Made by a program: the position numbers and the translations under genes | Source of the DNA: Ruminococcus sp. | GTDB lineage: Bacteria > Bacillota > Clostridia > Oscillospirales > Ruminococcaceae | DNA: 38,201 nt | Direction of reading: 5' to 3' | NCBI GenBank assembly: GCA_024403935.1 | Contig: JAKSQV010000013.1 | Location: 1-38,201 of the forward strand | Notes under the pieces: generated by a model | Databases searched by the model: none | Seen by the model: only the letters and a program-made list of their open reading frames with translations | What the model was told of the DNA's origin: nothing | Shown: piece after piece, positions 15,536-24,469 of the stretch | Layout: every line of letters starts with the position of its first letter | How positions within the stretch are numbered: the stretch's first letter is position 1

Positions 15536-16868
15536 ACTTCTTTTCAGGTTCAGCGTTGCTCTCTATGAGCTTCTTGCGCATTATCACAAGATCAAACGTA
15601 TCGACTGACTTATCCTTATTCATATCCGCAGATGCGTACTGTACCTCGGTAAGTGACGCTCCGCCGAGAAGGTAATTCTGCATTACGACTGCATCGGAAA
15701 TACTTACCTTGCCGTCGGTATTCAGGTCTCCTGCAACGATGCTGCTCTTTCCTACCGAGAACACCGTATCAACGAGCGTAAACTTCTTTCCTGCTGTATC
15801 CTCAGCTTCTATGCGGTAGATGTAAGTTCCTTCCGCCAGCTTGTTGAACATGATATGGCCGTCAAAATAGCCTGAGAGATCGTATGTGGCAGTTTTCGGA
15901 GCTGCCTCTGCGGTCTGGACTGCGCTTGCACCGTCCTTGCTGTATACGCCGCCCCACACCTTTGCTATCGGCAGATTCGACTTGATAGTACCCTTCACTC
16001 CGAAGGTCGTGCCGAGAGTCATCGTATCCTTGGGAACGGTCGCATTTTCGATCTTCATTTCCGATTTGATGTCGCCGAGCTTTTCGAGATAATCCATTGA
16101 GCTGTATCCGCTGATGCCGTTGTACTCGACGTGCGCCCACTTGCCGTTGCCCTTTGTGACATTGACCTGTGCGCCTGCGGGTATCTGTCCGAGAGATGCG
16201 GAATCGGCACTGTGTCCTGCTCTTATATAAAGGAAAGTTACAACATTCTTTGTCGTATAAACGCCTGCACAGTCCGCTGTACAGTCGCACTCGGGAGCCT
16301 CTCCGCCTGTTGCAGCGGCATTGGGATTTGCTATCGCTGTTCCGTCATACTTGAAGTATGTGAGCGGATCGTAGTAAGTCCTGCTCGGCCAGCCGCTCAG
16401 CAGCTTGTCGCAGATACCGAAATGGAGGTGGTTGCCGCTCGAATCGCCCGTGCTGCCGACATGACCTATCATATCGCCGCCTGATACCGCCTTTCCTGAC
16501 GTTACCGTAACAGATGAACAGTGTGCGTAGTAGGTGTAAACTCCGAGGTCCTCATGGAGAATGATTATCATATTGCCGTATGCATCCATCCAGTCTGCGT
16601 AAACGCAAGTGCCCGGATAAGCCGCATAGATGTTTGCGCCGTAGTCAGCCTCGACGTCGATGGCGTTATGGTAGCCTGAAACATCGTACTCATTTCTGAG
16701 CGGATCGAAGTAGGTGCTGATTTTCTGGAACGACTTGTCGAGCGGCCAGACTGCCGACACAGCTTCTGCTGCATGGGATGTGCAAACGTTTCGCACGCTG
16801 CATGGCACTGCAACTATCAGCACGGCGGCAAGCAGCAGCGATGCCGCCTTTTTTACTATTCTGTTCAT
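15534..16868 (-). CDS. Secreted M23 metallopeptidase with SH3 and dockerin domains
   Basis: 444 residues. Signal peptide about 1-34. LytM/M23 peptidase domain about 40-175, with zinc ligands H67 and D71 (HNAID), H116 and H147/H149 (HLHFG). An SH3b-like domain is near 205-265, a beta-rich segment near 275-372, and a type I dockerin at 379-436 with two calcium loops (D381-N383-D385-D392 and D415-N417-D419-D426). M23 enzymes cut peptidoglycan cross-links. The dockerin predicts docking to a cohesin on a cellulosomal scaffoldin. All catalytic and calcium residues appear intact. AAGGAG precedes the ATG. Own promoter at 16957-16985. Confidence 0.93.
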   Translation of the reverse strand: MNRIVKKAASLLLAAVLIVAVPCSVRNVCTSHAAEAVSAVWPLDKSFQKISTYFDPLRNEYDVSGYHNAIDVEADYGANIYAAYPGTCVYADWMDAYGNMIIILHEDLGVYTYYAHCSSVTVTSGKAVSGGDMIGHVGSTGDSSGNHLHFGICDKLLSGWPSRTYYDPLTYFKYDGTAIANPNAAATGGEAPECDCTADCAGVYTTKNVVTFLYIRAGHSADSASLGQIPAGAQVNVTKGNGKWAHVEYNGISGYSSMDYLEKLGDIKSEMKIENATVPKDTMTLGTTFGVKGTIKSNLPIAKVWGGVYSKDGASAVQTAEAAPKTATYDLSGYFDGHIMFNKLAEGTYIYRIEAEDTAGKKFTLVDTVFSVGKSSIVAGDLNTDGKVSISDAVVMQNYLLGGASLTEVQYASADMNKDKSVDTFDLVIMRKKLIESNAEPEKK

Positions 16869-16956
16869 ATTATAAGCTCCTTAGCGGAATTTTCCCCAAT
16901 AATGCGGCAGATAACAGTTTTTCTTTCTCTTGCGTTACAGCTCTGCCACAAGTAGT

Positions 16957-16985
16957 ATGATACCATATTTAAGCATGAATGTCAA
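16957..16985 (-). promoter_or_regulatory. Predicted promoter of the dockerin peptidase gene
   Basis: Minus-strand TTGACA (16980-16985), a 17-base spacer ending in TGG and TATCAT (16957-16962). Start codon about 90 bases downstream, with AAGGAG just before it. Confidence 0.8.
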
Positions 16986-16989
16986 ATCC

Positions 16990-17168
16990 CGAGCCTCAAT
17001 AACGTTCACAGGAACCCGAATATCCAGTTATTGTACAAAAATCGAACAGGTGTTTTGTCGATATTGCTCCACAAGGTCTTTCAGCCCTTGACCTGACCAA
17101 AGGGGCGCACCCCTTTGGAATCCCAACCCTTTGATTTTGCTGGCGAAACTGCCTTTTTCTGACAAACT
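16990..17168. repeat. Gene-free stretch with a perfect palindrome, possible dispersed intergenic repeat
   Basis: CCAAAGGGG-CGCA-CCCCTTTGG (17097-17118) is a perfect 9-bp inverted repeat, flanked by CCCTTGACC and CCCAACCCTTT and by several near-repeats of CTTTC and CCCTT. A 66-codon frame crosses it but lacks a ribosome-binding site, and its composition is unlike that of the neighbours. The arrangement resembles small mobile or REP-type intergenic palindromes. No second copy lies in this window, so the repeat nature is an inference. Confidence 0.35.
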
Positions 17169-17194
17169 GCAGAGCCGCCCGTAGGCGGCTCTGC
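17169..17194 (-). terminator. Hairpin after the GH43 gene
   Basis: GCAGAGCCGCC-CGTA-GGCGGCTCTGC is a perfect 11-bp stem starting six bases after the GH43 stop codon. The following minus-strand sequence (AGTTTGTC) is only weakly T-rich, so termination may be inefficient or the hairpin may protect the 3' end. Confidence 0.6.
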
Positions 17195-17199
17195 AAAAC

Positions 17200-18699
17200 T
17201 TATGTGAAGAAAAGCTCCTTGATCTCTATCTTGTCCGTACCCCTGAAGCGTATCGTGACATCGAATTTTTCTTTGTCCGCGCTGACGGGAACTGAAATAT
17301 CAGTCCACATATCAGCAGGAACGACCTCGGCAGTCTGCCCGTTTATCTCGATGCTGCCTGCTCCGTTTCCGCGGTAGGATACTCCGACACGCCCTGCATT
17401 TCCCGAGAAATAACGGAAGCGTATTAGAGTGCCGTCCGCGACCTCGCTGATAAAGCGTTCGGTGTAATGGTCAATGCCGCGCTCATCAGCATTTGCCAAG
17501 CTTTCCTCGCTGCCGAATATACGGTGGTTGACATTCGGGAAGCTCTCCGTAAATATCTTGTTAGAGCCGTGAGGCATACGTCCGTTTGTGATGTGGCAGG
17601 CTATGGTCGCAGGATAGCGTCCCTCCGCACGGAGCGACCTGCCGTTAAGACCGCAGCTCGAGATCTCGACCTGCTTTATGCTTCCGTCGGGAGCAATGGT
17701 TATCGGCTCGGCACACGCCTGACGGCTGTAATCGGACTTATGGGTGAGGCGGTGATAGAACACATACCACTGCCCGTTTATTTCAATGATACTGCCGTGA
17801 GTAGTACCTGTCATATTCATTCTTGTATCATCGCTGACTCCGTTCACGCCGATGTCGCCGTTTGAAACGATAGTTCCGCCGAACACGAAATCCTTGTCGG
17901 GGAAGCTGCTGACGGCGTAGCAGAGCTCGTGATTCTTCTGTGAGGAATAGATAAAGTAATATTTATCTCCGACCTTGCGCATCGAGCTTGCCTCGAAAAA
18001 CTCGTGTCCGCCGAAATCGGACTCGTATGGAATGATATGGTGCGGCTCGCCGCTGGCAGTGAGCATATCGTCCTCGAGCGTCACAACTGCGGGACCGTTA
18101 ACGTTGTCGGGTGTGGAGAGTATCTCATCGCGTGTCTTGCCGAAGCGGTCCATGACCTCTGCCATTTTGCTTTCGTCTGCGGCAAGCTTGTCATTGCTCT
18201 CGTCCATATACTGTGTGCCGTAGTAAATGCGTATAGTACCGTTGTCGTTGAACGCACACGGATCAAAGCAGACATACTTCTTCATAGGTGTGCCGTCAGG
18301 ATAATGAACAAATCCTAAATATTCATATCTTCCGGCAGGCTCGTCGCATACTGCGACACTTATCGGGCCGTAATAGCCGCCGTGGCCGAAATCTCCCGAC
18401 ATACAGTAATAGAGGTAATATCTGCCGTCATTTCCCTGAACAACGTCGGGAGCATACATATACGGACGCTCCTTGTGATCGGGATCCTGCTCGGCTCTGT
18501 AGATAACGCCTTCGCACCGCCAGTCCGAGAGATCGTCCACGGGTGCGGAATAAACAGTGTAATCGCCCATACAGAATGTCCGTCCGCCCTCGACATCACG
18601 CGAACCGTAGAGGTAAACTCTGCTTCCGAAGATATGCGGCTCCCCGTCGGGGATATAAGCATCCTGTGGCAGAAATGGGTTATATACCTGCTTTTTCAT
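17200..18699 (-). CDS. Cytoplasmic glycoside hydrolase family 43
   Basis: 499 residues with no signal peptide. A five-bladed beta-propeller (about 1-330) carries the GH43 triad: base D18 (YIPDGEPH), D85 (MYAPDVV) and acid E236 (HEFFEAS). A C-terminal beta-sandwich (about 380-499), resembling a carbohydrate-binding module, follows. GH43 enzymes are beta-xylosidases, alpha-arabinofuranosidases or arabinanases. An intracellular location suggests action on imported oligosaccharides. The exact substrate is not readable. The start ATG at 18699 has AGGAG (18706-18710) six bases upstream. The frame continues about 50 codons further upstream but has no start signal there. It may be co-transcribed with glmM. 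Confidence 0.9.
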   Translation of the reverse strand: MKKQVYNPFLPQDAYIPDGEPHIFGSRVYLYGSRDVEGGRTFCMGDYTVYSAPVDDLSDWRCEGVIYRAEQDPDHKERPYMYAPDVVQGNDGRYYLYYCMSGDFGHGGYYGPISVAVCDEPAGRYEYLGFVHYPDGTPMKKYVCFDPCAFNDNGTIRIYYGTQYMDESNDKLAADESKMAEVMDRFGKTRDEILSTPDNVNGPAVVTLEDDMLTASGEPHHIIPYESDFGGHEFFEASSMRKVGDKYYFIYSSQKNHELCYAVSSFPDKDFVFGGTIVSNGDIGVNGVSDDTRMNMTGTTHGSIIEINGQWYVFYHRLTHKSDYSRQACAEPITIAPDGSIKQVEISSCGLNGRSLRAEGRYPATIACHITNGRMPHGSNKIFTESFPNVNHRIFGSEESLANADERGIDHYTERFISEVADGTLIRFRYFSGNAGRVGVSYRGNGAGSIEINGQTAEVVPADMWTDISVPVSADKEKFDVTIRFRGTDKIEIKELFFT

Positions 18700-18857
18700 A
18701 TTTTTCTCCTTTGTGTGTGATATAAATTGAGCGGAAAACGAGAACTTCTCCGCGAGGTACACCGCCTGTCGGATATACATTTCTGTATTCTGCCCGACAG
18801 CCTGCAAAGCACCCAACGGTTCATCCGTTTTTCCGCCCAACAGCATCTGTTACCGAT
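18700..18857 (-). other. Structured leader between glmM and the GH43 gene
   Basis: The 158 bases fold, on the minus strand, into successive short hairpins: AACAG-ATG-CTGTT, AACGG-ATGA-ACCGTT, CTGTCGG...CCGACAG (18766-18800, with an inner ATACA-GAAA-TGTAT) and GCGGA...TCCGC. No clear promoter or terminator is visible. The stretch is an open frame continuous with GH43, which probably reflects chance or an old extension. A regulatory leader is possible. I do not recognise a riboswitch class. Confidence 0.35.
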
Positions 18858-20243
18858 TCAGACAGCGTGACCGTTTGCCTTTATAACGTTCACAACGCTG
18901 TCAACGTATCTGCGGCAGGTCTCCTCGTTCTCAGCCTCGACCATAACGCGCACAAGCGGTTCAGTACCGCTCTCGCGGACGAGGATGCGTCCTGTGGAGC
19001 CAAGTTCAGCACTGACCTTCTCGACCATCGCCTGAACAGCCGGGTCAGACTGTGCCGCCTTCTTATCCTTTACGCGGACATTCTCAAGCACCTGAGGATA
19101 TACGACAAAGGGTGCCGCAAGCTCGCTGAGCTTCTTTTTGCGCGACATCAGTACCTGCATCATCTTGAGACTGGTAAGTATACCGTCGCCCGTAGAGGCG
19201 TATTTTGAGAAGATTATATGTCCCGACTGCTCTCCTCCGAGGCAGCAGCCGTGCTCCTTCATATATTCGTATACATACTTGTCACCGACAGCAGTCTTTG
19301 CGTAGTCAACGCCTATTTCGTCAAATGCCTTGAAAAGTCCGAAGTTGGACATTACAGTTGCAACAACAGTGTTGTTGACGAGCTTTCCGCGCTCCTTCAT
19401 ATATCTGCCGTAGATATAGAGGATGTGGTCGCCCGAGATCAGATTTCCCTTTTCGTCCACGCAGAGGCAGCGGTCAGCATCGCCGTCGTAGGCAAAACCT
19501 ACATCACAGCCGTTTTCCACCACATACTTCTGAAGGACTTCTATATGTGTAGAGCCTGCATTCTCGTTGATATTGATACCGTTGGGCGCGGCATTGATAA
19601 CGTGTGTTTCGGCTCCGAGAGCATCAAATACAGATTTTGCGATGTTCCACGATGCACCGTTTGCGCAGTCGAGAGCGACCTTAACGCCTCTGAACGAGTA
19701 CATCCCGAGTGAAATAAGGTAGCCGATATAGCGGTTCCTTCCGGATACATAATCGATCGATCTGCCTATTTTTTCGCCTGTTGCGAAGGGAAGCTCCTTC
19801 CACTCCTGACCGAAAACGCTGAGATTTCCGTCAAGATAAGCTTCAACGAGGTCTATGACCTCATCCTCCATTTTCTCGCCGCTGCCGTTAATAAGCTTCA
19901 GACCGTTATCGCAGTAGGGGTTATGGCTTGCTGAGATCATAACAGCACAGTCAAAGCTGTCCACACGCGATATATATGCAACCGACGGAGTAGTGGTGAC
20001 GTGAAGAAGGTATGCGTCCGCACCTGAGGCGGTAAGTCCGCCGACAAGCGAATATTCAAACATATAGCTTGAAAGGCGCGTATCCTTGCCGATAACTATA
20101 CGAGCGGGAGAATCGTCTCCCTTACGGCGTTTCAGTTCACCATAGTACCAGCCGATAAAGCGTCCTACCTTAAAAGCGTGGTCAGCAGTGAGGTTTTCAT
20201 TTGCAGTGCCTCTGAATCCGTCCGTACCAAAATACTTACCCAT
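18858..20243 (-). CDS. glmM: Phosphoglucosamine mutase
   Basis: 461 residues, the normal family length. Interconverts glucosamine-6-phosphate and glucosamine-1-phosphate on the way to UDP-N-acetylglucosamine for peptidoglycan. The N-terminal KYFGTDGFRG motif is present. The phosphoserine loop is ISASHNP with S106, the metal-binding loop DGDADR, the sugar-binding loop GEQSGH and the phosphate-binding RESGTEPLVRVM. The AAGGAG before the ATG is strong. GlmM is distinguished from other hexophosphate mutases by overall likeness and the GEQSGH and TDGFRGTAN signatures. The promoter lies at 20301-20329. GH43 follows on the same strand without an evident terminator. Confidence 0.93.
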   Translation of the reverse strand: MGKYFGTDGFRGTANENLTADHAFKVGRFIGWYYGELKRRKGDDSPARIVIGKDTRLSSYMFEYSLVGGLTASGADAYLLHVTTTPSVAYISRVDSFDCAVMISASHNPYCDNGLKLINGSGEKMEDEVIDLVEAYLDGNLSVFGQEWKELPFATGEKIGRSIDYVSGRNRYIGYLISLGMYSFRGVKVALDCANGASWNIAKSVFDALGAETHVINAAPNGININENAGSTHIEVLQKYVVENGCDVGFAYDGDADRCLCVDEKGNLISGDHILYIYGRYMKERGKLVNNTVVATVMSNFGLFKAFDEIGVDYAKTAVGDKYVYEYMKEHGCCLGGEQSGHIIFSKYASTGDGILTSLKMMQVLMSRKKKLSELAAPFVVYPQVLENVRVKDKKAAQSDPAVQAMVEKVSAELGSTGRILVRESGTEPLVRVMVEAENEETCRRYVDSVVNVIKANGHAV

Positions 20244-20300
20244 AACAGTCTCCTTAATAAGTCAATTTCCGACACTGCTGCACTATTCTGTTGTGATTAG

Positions 20301-20329
20301 ATTATATCACACATACAAAATGCAGTCAA
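20301..20329 (-). promoter_or_regulatory. Predicted glmM promoter
   Basis: Minus-strand TTGACT (20324-20329), a 17-base spacer ending in TGA and TATAAT (20301-20306), about 60 bases before the glmM ATG. Confidence 0.8.
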
Positions 20330-20379
20330 TATCATTTGTTGCTGAAAACAGCCGCCGGCTTACTGATAATTGCGGTCTT

Positions 20380-20649
20380 TCAGCGTATTTCGAAGCCGTA
20401 GTCCCCATGCACGGGAATGTTCTTTACACTCATGTTTTCTATACGCACAAAGGTGCCTTTTTCAATGGCGAGTATCATATCATCAATAGCTTTTTCAGTA
20501 CCTTCGGCTTCCATTTCGACCGAGCCGTCATAACAATTTCTGACCCAGCCCGAAACCCCGAAATTCCGGGCCGCATAGTAAGCGCGGTATCTGAACCCCA
20601 CGCCCTGTACCGAACCGTAAAATACTATATATCTGCGAATCCTGTCCAT
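20380..20649 (-). CDS. Acylphosphatase
   Basis: 89 residues from the ATG at 20649. Hydrolyses acyl phosphates and is cytoplasmic. The signature loop GSVQGVGFRYR carries catalytic R20, and GWVRNCYDGSVE carries N38. Both are intact. The frame extends to a TTG at 20670, but that codon lies only about 12 bases after the predicted transcription start, so the ATG is preferred even though its ribosome-binding site is weak. Independent promoter at 20689-20717. glmM lies 136 bases downstream with its own promoter. Confidence 0.9.
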   Translation of the reverse strand: MDRIRRYIVFYGSVQGVGFRYRAYYAARNFGVSGWVRNCYDGSVEMEAEGTEKAIDDMILAIEKGTFVRIENMSVKNIPVHGDYGFEIR

Positions 20650-20688
20650 AAACAGACCGACTTCTTTCAATTTTTTTACACAATTACA

Positions 20689-20717
20689 AGTATATCACTA
20701 TTATATAGAAATGTCAA
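20689..20717 (-). promoter_or_regulatory. Predicted acylphosphatase promoter
   Basis: Minus-strand TTGACA (20712-20717), a 17-base spacer ending in TGA and TATACT (20689-20694). It diverges from the hrcA promoter about 70 bases away. Confidence 0.75.
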
Positions 20718-20787
20718 TGGCAAATGTCCAAAAACAGAAATCAATGCCGAGAACAGTTGTGCGAAATGACGAAAATGAATAAAAACC

Positions 20788-20816
20788 TTGACAACGGTAA
20801 ATAATAGTGGTAAATT
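20788..20816 (+). promoter_or_regulatory. Promoter of the hrcA-grpE-dnaK-dnaJ cluster
   Basis: TTGACA (20788-20793), a 17-base spacer ending in TGG and TAAATT (20811-20816). The transcription start falls inside the CIRCE operator that begins at 20821, so HrcA bound there would block initiation. Confidence 0.85.
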
Positions 20817-20820
20817 TATA

Positions 20821-20847
20821 TTAGCACTCAAAGGCTCAGAGTGCTAA
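20821..20847 (+). promoter_or_regulatory. CIRCE operator (HrcA binding site)
   Basis: TTAGCACTC, nine bases, GAGTGCTAA: an exact match to the canonical CIRCE inverted repeat. The downstream gene encodes HrcA itself, so the cluster is autoregulated and induced by heat or protein-folding stress. Confidence 0.98.
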
Positions 20848-20892
20848 ACAAGTATCATCTACCCCTTTGGTACAGAGAAAGGTTGTGTTTTC

Positions 20893-21966
20893 GTGGACGA
20901 CAGAAAGCTGAAAGTCCTCGCTGCTGTAGTTGACGAATATATCAGAACCGGAGAGCCGGTCGGCTCAAAGACCATCTCCCAGCTCGAACACATCAGTGCA
21001 TCATCAGCTACGATCCGCAACGATATGGCTGTGCTGGAGCAGCTCGGCTATCTCGAACAGCCGCATACATCTGCGGGCAGGATACCTACTTTCCTCGGAT
21101 ACAGACTCTATATCGACGAGCTTATGACTCTGCCGGAGCTGTCTGACGACGAAAAGAGAATGCTCGATGAAAAGCTCGGAGACATGGATACTCCCGAGGA
21201 GCTGCTGGTCCAGAATGCCGCAGCCGCCCTTACCGAGCTGACACAATGTGCTGTTGTGTCTACAAATTCGGCTCCGCGGTTTTCGGTAATATCCAAGGTC
21301 GAGGTGATCCCGACAGGAAAGCGTCTTTATGTCATCCTGCTGATAACCTCAAACGGCAGTATCAAAAACAAAGCCTGCCGCCTTGAATTCGACCTCAGTC
21401 ACGAACAGCTCGATTTCTTTACCAGATATATCGACGAGAACCTCAGCGGCGTTTCCGTCAATGAGCTCTCGGAGGATATGCTTGATAAGATGATCGCCGC
21501 AGTATCTGCGTATATGGTTACGCTTTCGCCCCTCGTAAAGGGTATATGTGAGCTCTCGGAAAACCTGAAGCAACAGGAGCTTACCGTGAGCGGCGGAGAA
21601 AAGCTTCTCTCGTGCAATGACCTCGATAAAATGGAGGTCGTGCGGTTCATAGAGCATAAGCACGAGCTCACCGATCTGCTTGAGGATACCTTCAGCGGCA
21701 TCCAGGTGAAATTCGGTGCAGGCGGCAACTTCGCAATAGGTAATTCAAGCATGATCGTATCAAAATACCGCAAAAACGGTGAGGATGCGGGCTCGCTCGG
21801 AATTATCGGCCCGATGAGAGTCGATTACAAAAAGATCATCCCCTATATCGAATACCTGACAGGTAAGATATCCGACAGGATGTCAGGCGATGATAACATT
21901 ACAGTTACGGAGGCTGACGATTCCCGACAGCAGCCGCAGAAAGGAGCAGACATCAGTGGAGGATAA
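20893..21966 (+). CDS. hrcA: Heat-inducible transcription repressor HrcA
   Basis: 357 residues from a GTG start with AGAAAGG about 10 bases upstream. An N-terminal winged helix (about 1-80) contains the family's EPVGSKTISQ and SSATIRNDMA motifs and PHTSAGRIPT. A GAF-like domain and a C-terminal dimerisation region follow. It represses its own cluster through the CIRCE site and depends on chaperonin for activity in characterised species. Overlaps the start of grpE by 11 bases. All hallmarks intact. Confidence 0.97.
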   Translation: MDDRKLKVLAAVVDEYIRTGEPVGSKTISQLEHISASSATIRNDMAVLEQLGYLEQPHTSAGRIPTFLGYRLYIDELMTLPELSDDEKRMLDEKLGDMDTPEELLVQNAAAALTELTQCAVVSTNSAPRFSVISKVEVIPTGKRLYVILLITSNGSIKNKACRLEFDLSHEQLDFFTRYIDENLSGVSVNELSEDMLDKMIAAVSAYMVTLSPLVKGICELSENLKQQELTVSGGEKLLSCNDLDKMEVVRFIEHKHELTDLLEDTFSGIQVKFGAGGNFAIGNSSMIVSKYRKNGEDAGSLGIIGPMRVDYKKIIPYIEYLTGKISDRMSGDDNITVTEADDSRQQPQKGADISGG

Positions 21967-22519
21967 AAATATCGGCAACGAGCTTCCCGAGGAGGAGCTT
22001 TCAGAAGAACTCATCGAAGAAGAGATCGACACAGAGCTCAATGACGAGGACGATGCTGCAAGTGAATACAACGACAGTGCGGCTCAGTACGCCGAGCTTG
22101 AGGATGCCCTCGCAGAAGCAAATGATAAATATCTCAGACTCTTTGCTGAATACGACAATTACAGAAAGCGTACTGCAAGAGAAAAGGCGGACACTTACTC
22201 GAATGCCGCCGTTAAATGCGTAGAGAACCTGCTGCCGTTCATCGACAGCTTTGAACGTTCGCTCGAAGCTGAGTGCAGCGATGAAAATTTCAAAAACGGA
22301 ATGAGCATGATATTCAATCAGCTCAAGGATTTCATGACAAAAATGAACGTCACCGAGATCGAAGCTCTCGGCGCGGAATTCGATCCGAATTTCCACAACG
22401 CCATCCAGCAGCTCGAGGATACCGACTACGCTGCCAATCGCGTATGTCAGGTATTCCAGAAGGGCTATATGCTCGGCGACAAGCTCATACGTCCCGCTAT
22501 GGTGGCAGTCGCACTCTGA
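21956..22519 (+). CDS. grpE: Nucleotide-exchange factor GrpE
   Basis: 187 residues from a GTG at 21956, with AAGGAG (21941-21946) nine bases upstream. The frame is open further upstream within hrcA but has no start signal there. A very acidic N-terminal tail (PEEELSEELIEEEID) precedes the long dimerisation coiled coil. The GrpE head contains NAIQQLEDTDYAANRVCQVFQKGY. It releases ADP from DnaK. The gene overlaps hrcA and is followed by a 93-base gap holding a small GTCCG-AAAA-CGGAC hairpin, a possible RNA-processing point before dnaK. Confidence 0.95.
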   Translation: MEDKNIGNELPEEELSEELIEEEIDTELNDEDDAASEYNDSAAQYAELEDALAEANDKYLRLFAEYDNYRKRTAREKADTYSNAAVKCVENLLPFIDSFERSLEAECSDENFKNGMSMIFNQLKDFMTKMNVTEIEALGAEFDPNFHNAIQQLEDTDYAANRVCQVFQKGYMLGDKLIRPAMVAVAL

Positions 22520-22612
22520 CAGCCCTGAAAGCGGTTCATAGATCACAATTATCAACCCGTCCGAAAACGGACACCGTTATCTGACGGTATATATTATCAG
22601 GAGGAATTTATT

Positions 22613-24460
22613 ATGGGAAAGACTATTGGTATTGACCTTGGTACTACAAACTCGTGCGTAGCTGTTATGGAGGGCGGTAACGCTGTTGTTATCCCCAACA
22701 ACGAAGGCGCAAGAACTACACCTTCGGTTGTGGCATTCACAAATAACGGCGAACGTCTTATAGGTCAGGTCGCAAAGAGACAGGCGATCACAAACCACGA
22801 CAGAACAGTGTCATCGATCAAGAGACACATGGGTTCAAATCATAAGGTTACTATTGACGGAAAGAACTACACTCCTCAGGAAATATCAGCAATGATCCTC
22901 CAGAAGCTCAAGGCTGATGCTGAGGCTTATCTCGGCGAAACAGTTACTGAGGCTGTTATCACAGTTCCTGCATATTTCACAGACTCACAGAGACAGGCAA
23001 CCAAGGATGCCGGTCAGATCGCAGGTCTTACAGTAAAGCGTATCATCAACGAGCCTACTGCCGCTGCACTTTCATACGGCATCGACAAGGAAGAGGAGCA
23101 GACCATCATGGTTTACGACCTCGGCGGCGGTACATTCGATGTATCCATCATCGAAATGGGCGAGGACGTTCAGCAGGTCCTCGCAACAGCCGGCAACAAC
23201 CGTCTTGGCGGTGACGACTTCGACCAGCGCATCATCAACTGGATCGTTGACGAATTCAAGAAGTCTGACGGAGTTGATCTCTCTCAGGACAAAATGGCTG
23301 CACAGAGACTCAAGGACGCTGCTGAAAAGGCTAAGATCGAGCTCTCATCGACCACAACTTCAAATATCAATATCCCCTTCATCACCGTTGACGCAACAGG
23401 TACTCCCAAGCACCTCGACCTCACACTCACACAGGCTAAGTTCAACGAGCTCACAGCCGACCTCGTTGAGTCTACAATGGGACCTGTAAGACAGGCTCTC
23501 AGCGACAGCGGTCTGAATATCAGCGAGATAAACAAGGTCCTCATGGTAGGCGGTTCTTCAAGAATCCCCGCTGTTCAGGAGGCTGTAAAGAAGCTCATCG
23601 GCAAGGACCCCTTCAAGGGCATCAACCCTGACGAGTGCGTAGCTCTCGGTGCTGCATATCAGGGCGGCGTTCTCAGCGGCGACGTTAAGAACGGTCTGCT
23701 CCTCCTCGACGTTACTCCCCTTTCACTCGGTATCGAGACAGCAGGCGGCGTTTGCACAAGAATGATCGAGAGAAACACTACCATCCCGACCAAGAAGTCA
23801 CAGATCTTCTCGACCTACTCCGACAACCAGCCCGCAGTTGACATCAACGTTCTTCAGGGCGAGCGTGAATTCGCAAGAGACAACAAGCAGCTCGGTACAT
23901 TCCGTCTTGACGGTATTGCTCCCGCTCCGAGAGGAATCCCTCAGATCGAGGTAGCTTTCGATATCGACCAGAACGGTATCGTTCACGTTTCCGCTAAGGA
24001 CCTCGGTACAGGCAAGGAGCAGAACATCACTATCACCTCCTCAACAAATATGTCCAAGGACGACATCGAGAAGGCTGTCAAGGAAGCTGAGCAGTACGCT
24101 TCAGAGGACAAGAAGCGCCGTGAGGCTGTTGATACAAAGAATGAGGCTGAAAACCTCGTATTCCAGTGCGAGAAGGCTCTCGCTGACTTCGGCGACAAGG
24201 TTTCTCCCGACGAGAAGGCTGACATCGAGGCTAAGTCTACTGCGCTCCGCTCCGCTATCGAAGCTGACAACGCTGACGAGATAAAGTCCCTCAAGGACGA
24301 CCTTCAGAAGGCATTCTACGACCTCTCTGCAAAGATCTATCAGCAGGCAAATCCGAACGGCGGCGGTATTGATCCCTCACAGTTCGCAAATATGGGCGGC
24401 GAGGCTGATACAAGCGCAAACGACGACGGAGTAGTTGACGCTGACTTCACAGAGGTATAA
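22613..24460 (+). CDS. dnaK: Chaperone DnaK (Hsp70)
   Basis: 615 residues. The ATPase domain opens with [16 protein letters not shown], has the second phosphate motif [10 protein letters not shown] (169-178) and the adenosine motif [11 protein letters not shown]. It lacks the insertion found in Gram-negative proteins, as expected for Bacillota. The substrate-binding domain follows the linker [15 protein letters not shown], and the protein ends with a lid and a short acidic tail. AGGAGG precedes the ATG. Works with the adjacent GrpE and DnaJ. Controlled by the CIRCE site upstream of hrcA. Confidence 0.98.
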   Translation: MGKTIGIDLGTTNSCVAVMEGGNAVVIPNNEGARTTPSVVAFTNNGERLIGQVAKRQAITNHDRTVSSIKRHMGSNHKVTIDGKNYTPQEISAMILQKLKADAEAYLGETVTEAVITVPAYFTDSQRQATKDAGQIAGLTVKRIINEPTAAALSYGIDKEEEQTIMVYDLGGGTFDVSIIEMGEDVQQVLATAGNNRLGGDDFDQRIINWIVDEFKKSDGVDLSQDKMAAQRLKDAAEKAKIELSSTTTSNINIPFITVDATGTPKHLDLTLTQAKFNELTADLVESTMGPVRQALSDSGLNISEINKVLMVGGSSRIPAVQEAVKKLIGKDPFKGINPDECVALGAAYQGGVLSGDVKNGLLLLDVTPLSLGIETAGGVCTRMIERNTTIPTKKSQIFSTYSDNQPAVDINVLQGEREFARDNKQLGTFRLDGIAPAPRGIPQIEVAFDIDQNGIVHVSAKDLGTGKEQNITITSSTNMSKDDIEKAVKEAEQYASEDKKRREAVDTKNEAENLVFQCEKALADFGDKVSPDEKADIEAKSTALRSAIEADNADEIKSLKDDLQKAFYDLSAKIYQQANPNGGGIDPSQFANMGGEADTSANDDGVVDADFTEV

Positions 24461-24469
24461 TAAACAGGC

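Noticed and set aside
16996-17196. 66-codon minus-strand frame after the GH43 gene
   Set aside because: It crosses two perfect palindromes, lacks a ribosome-binding site and has an odd Arg/Gln-rich composition. More likely non-coding.
18700-18846. N-terminal extension of GH43 by 49 codons
   Set aside because: The GH43 fold begins right after the ATG at 18699, which has an ideal AGGAG. The extension has no family likeness.
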